NCBI RefSeq assembly: GCF_013248975.1
Contig: NZ_JABRWH010000001.1
Location: 2,252,001-2,316,000 of the forward strand
Reading direction: 5' to 3'
DNA from: Neobacillus endophyticus
GTDB taxonomy: Bacteria; Bacillota; Bacilli; Bacillales; Cytobacillaceae
DNA length: 64,000 bases
Position numbers and translations under genes: made by a program. The notes beneath the pieces are model-generated. The model was given only the letters and a program-made list of their open reading frames with translations, was not told where the DNA came from and searched no databases. How positions within the stretch are numbered: the first letter of the stretch is position 1; each line of letters starts with the position of its first letter. Below, in pieces: positions 62,322-64,000 of this stretch.

Positions 62322-62522
62322 CTAAAAATTTGAACTATTTTGATTGAATTCATTTTTCTTGGAGTATTTTATGGGGGAAATGGATTTTTGATATAGTTGC
62401 TTAAGCTCACTGATGGTTAAAGAACAAAGCTCGTGCTCGGTATACAGATTAGTGCTAGATAGTTTTTTTATATAAAATACTCTCAGCCGTTCCAGTCCGT
62501 TCCTCAAGTGGTTTGTTCTCAT
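62322..62522 (-). CDS. Small basic protein, FbpA-like
   Basis: The 66-residue protein reads LRNGLERLRVFYIKKLSSTN and LTISELKQLYQKSISP; the layout of LR..l..kr..yI.kL, then (L)T(i/l)SEL..lY, resembles Fur-regulated basic protein A (FbpA, PF13076) of Bacillus. GGAGG precedes the ATG. I saw no obvious Fur box. A second small gene lies 21 bp upstream in the same direction. Assignment is tentative. Confidence 0.5.
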   Translation of the reverse strand: MRTNHLRNGLERLRVFYIKKLSSTNLYTEHELCSLTISELKQLYQKSISPIKYSKKNEFNQNSSNF

Positions 62523-62543
62523 TAAAACCTCCAGTTTTAAGAC

Positions 62544-62681
62544 TTAATAATTTTGCAATGCTCTTAACAGTTCGTTTGCTTTAGCACCCATTGTCTTCAT
62601 TAACTCTTCGTACAATTCATCCCGCAATAGATCTAATTGAATAATGGTTTCCGCCAATTTAATCGCATCTTTTTTATACAT
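62544..62681 (-). CDS. 45-residue hypothetical protein
   Basis: MYKKDAIKLAETIIQLDLLR opens a 45-residue amphipathic helical protein with DELYEELMKTMGAKANELLRALQNY to the end. GAAGGG precedes the ATG by a proper distance. It is probably co-transcribed with the FbpA-like gene. I do not recognise the family; a Spo0E-like SQELD motif is not present. Confidence 0.6.
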   Translation of the reverse strand: MYKKDAIKLAETIIQLDLLRDELYEELMKTMGAKANELLRALQNY

Positions 62682-63080
62682 AAGAATCTTTCCCTTCATT
62701 AGATATATGGAAGAATTTATCTGATTTTTGATTTTCTGTCATGAATGCTGTTAGAAAATGTGACAGTAATTTTTAAAATGACCAATCTGATCAGTAAATT
62801 TACGTTTTATAGGAAAATATTCATATGAATGTATGAATTTCATTATTTTGGAAGTGATTTAAAAATAGCTTTATAGAGAATTTTTGTTTAGAGTAATGAA
62901 CCTGCATATTGGCAGAAGCTGATTTATTAAATACTATTGTTTGCTAATTTGGTAAAGTGTTAATATATTAAAAAATAAAAATATTTGAATTATAATCCAT
63001 AAAGGGTTATAATTACCTATAGTCAAAATATTATTAATTTTTTAATTTATTATTTTTTTTGAAATAAAAAGGAGGCAGAA
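62682..63080. other. 399-bp AT-rich gap before the binding-protein gene
   Basis: No coding frame is supported. It contains the promoter at 62985-63013 and a ribosome site at about 63071. No riboswitch, T-box or TnrA box was found. Confidence 0.55.
62985..63013 (+). promoter_or_regulatory. Sigma-A-type promoter of the amino acid ABC gene
   Basis: TTGAAT (62985-62990), 17 bp, TATAAT (63008-63013), about 70 bp before the ATG. Confidence 0.65.
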
Positions 63081-63902
63081 ATGAAGAAAACTAAACTTTT
63101 ATTAACTGTTATTATTGCATTATTTCTCATGATTCTTTCGGCATGCGGGACAAGCAAGACGTCAGGGACTGCAAATACAACTGGTGCTGAGAAAAAGACA
63201 TTGAGAATCGTTACAGATGCATCCTATGCACCATTTGAATATCAGGATAAGGGTGATGTCGTCGGATTTGATGTGGATTTTGTTAAAGCTGTCGGAAAGG
63301 CTGCGGGCTATAATGTCAATGTAGAACATGTCGGCTGGGATCCCGTATTTGTTGAAATTAAAGGAAAAACGGCAGATGCAGCTATATCTGCTATCACTAT
63401 TACAGATGACCGCAAACAAACCTATGATTTTTCTATCCCTTACTTTCTATCAAAAAATGAAATCTTAATACCACAAAACAGTGATATTAAAAGTGCGCAA
63501 GATTTAAAGGGTAAAGTGGTTGCGGTACAAAACGGAACAACTGGGCAGGATGCTGTGGAAGCGATTATCGGCAAAAATAATTCCAATCTAAAGAAATTCG
63601 ATAATAATAATCTGGCCATTCTTGAACTAAAAGGCGGCGGCGCAGCAGCTGTTGTAGCTGATAATTCAGTTGTTGAAACGTATGTTAAAAACAATCCAAA
63701 TGACCATTTTAAATTTATTGAAGATGATGCCGCATTTAAAAAAGAATTCTATGGCATTATGTTTCCCAAGGGAAGCAAGCTGAAAGCAGAATTTGACAAG
63801 GCGATTAAGAAAGTCATAAGTGACGGCACTTACGAAAAGCTTTATCAAAAATGGTTCAAAACCGAACCTGATTTAAAAACTATTGAGGCACAGCAACAAT
63901 AG
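63081..63902 (+). CDS. Amino acid ABC transporter substrate-binding lipoprotein
   Basis: The 273-residue family 3 binding protein has a lipobox LILSACGT at residues 15-22, then TLRIVTDASYAPFEYQDKGDVVGFDVDFVKAVGKAAG (ligand-site Asp and the family 3 signature), DAAISAITITDDRKQTYDFSIPYF, and KVVAVQNGTTGQDAVEAI. It resembles glutamine/basic amino acid receptors (ArtP or GlnH). AAAGGAGG precedes the ATG. A hairpin with T tail follows, after which the permease genes would be expected beyond the window. Confidence 0.93.
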   Translation: MKKTKLLLTVIIALFLMILSACGTSKTSGTANTTGAEKKTLRIVTDASYAPFEYQDKGDVVGFDVDFVKAVGKAAGYNVNVEHVGWDPVFVEIKGKTADAAISAITITDDRKQTYDFSIPYFLSKNEILIPQNSDIKSAQDLKGKVVAVQNGTTGQDAVEAIIGKNNSNLKKFDNNNLAILELKGGGAAAVVADNSVVETYVKNNPNDHFKFIEDDAAFKKEFYGIMFPKGSKLKAEFDKAIKKVISDGTYEKLYQKWFKTEPDLKTIEAQQQ

Positions 63903-63909
63903 GAACGAG

Positions 63910-63951
63910 AATTGCGTAACTTTTAATCTGTAAAGTTACGCAATTTTTTGG
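63910..63951 (+). terminator. Terminator after the binding-protein gene
   Basis: AATTGCGTAACTT (63910-63922) pairs with AAGTTACGCAATT (63933-63945), followed by TTTT. It may be partial if permease genes follow in the operon. Confidence 0.82.
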
Positions 63952-64000
63952 TTTCATTTGGTCAGGATGTCGGCATCATGAGGAGCGATATTGACACAGG

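Overview
The window is chromosomal DNA of a low-GC, spore-forming Bacillaceae bacterium (Bacillus/Neobacillus type; the genus cannot be fixed from sequence alone). The evidence is a CitA/CitR pair, TnrA, a leucine-type T-box ilv-leu operon, YjcZ-type small sporulation proteins, AGGAGG-type ribosome binding sites and many U-tailed terminators. I see no phage, intact insertion sequence, CRISPR array, rRNA or tRNA. 

Layout. 1-6.3 kb: end of galU, a DnaQ-like exonuclease, citA/citR, a VOC protein behind a promoter containing a LexA-type box, a DinB-fold protein, an SMR efflux pair, and a truncated haemoglobin behind an Fnr-type site centred at -41.5. 6.3-22.8 kb: a sugar region. A YesM/YesN-like two-component system with its own solute-binding lipoprotein is divergent from an ABC sugar importer; then come a PfkB kinase, a GH13_18 phosphorylase and a separate PTS sucrose operon (scrR, scrA, scrB, scrK) with three palindromic operators. 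22.9-31.2 kb: a tiny double-CxxC protein, an orphan ArgH-like lyase, two Gfo/Idh/MocA dehydrogenases, an AraC regulator, a TIM-barrel isomerase/epimerase and a GH13 alpha-glucosidase. 31.2-47.7 kb: small spore proteins, rhodanese, NCS2 permease, AraC+LysE, DUF421, guaD-ade, dipeptidase, DUF488, YitT, haemolysin III, DUF1836, and a c-di-AMP (ydaO) riboswitch in front of a small membrane protein and an SPFH protein. 47.7-58.2 kb: ilvD, then a T-box, then ilvB-ilvN-ilvC-leuA-leuB-leuC-leuD, all on the minus strand. 58.7-64 kb: exonuclease, GlnD-like nucleotidyltransferase, amt and tnrA with three perfect TnrA/GlnR boxes, two small proteins, and an amino-acid-binding lipoprotein. 

The most notable signal is an identical 18-bp block (TTCAATATTTTCCACCCT), always followed after 5 bp by a cre/LacI-like or AraC-half-site-like block and a -10 box, upstream of three separate units: the ABC importer, the kinase-phosphorylase pair and the isomerase-glucosidase pair. 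This defines a small regulon, probably run by the adjacent two-component system, for a sucrose-related oligosaccharide taken up without phosphorylation. A second shared element links the AraC gene to the dehydrogenase operon. A repeat family built on GGTGTCAGGCACC recurs at five places, two of which share a 45-bp extended unit, and its flanks look strand-skewed (GT-rich reading outward).
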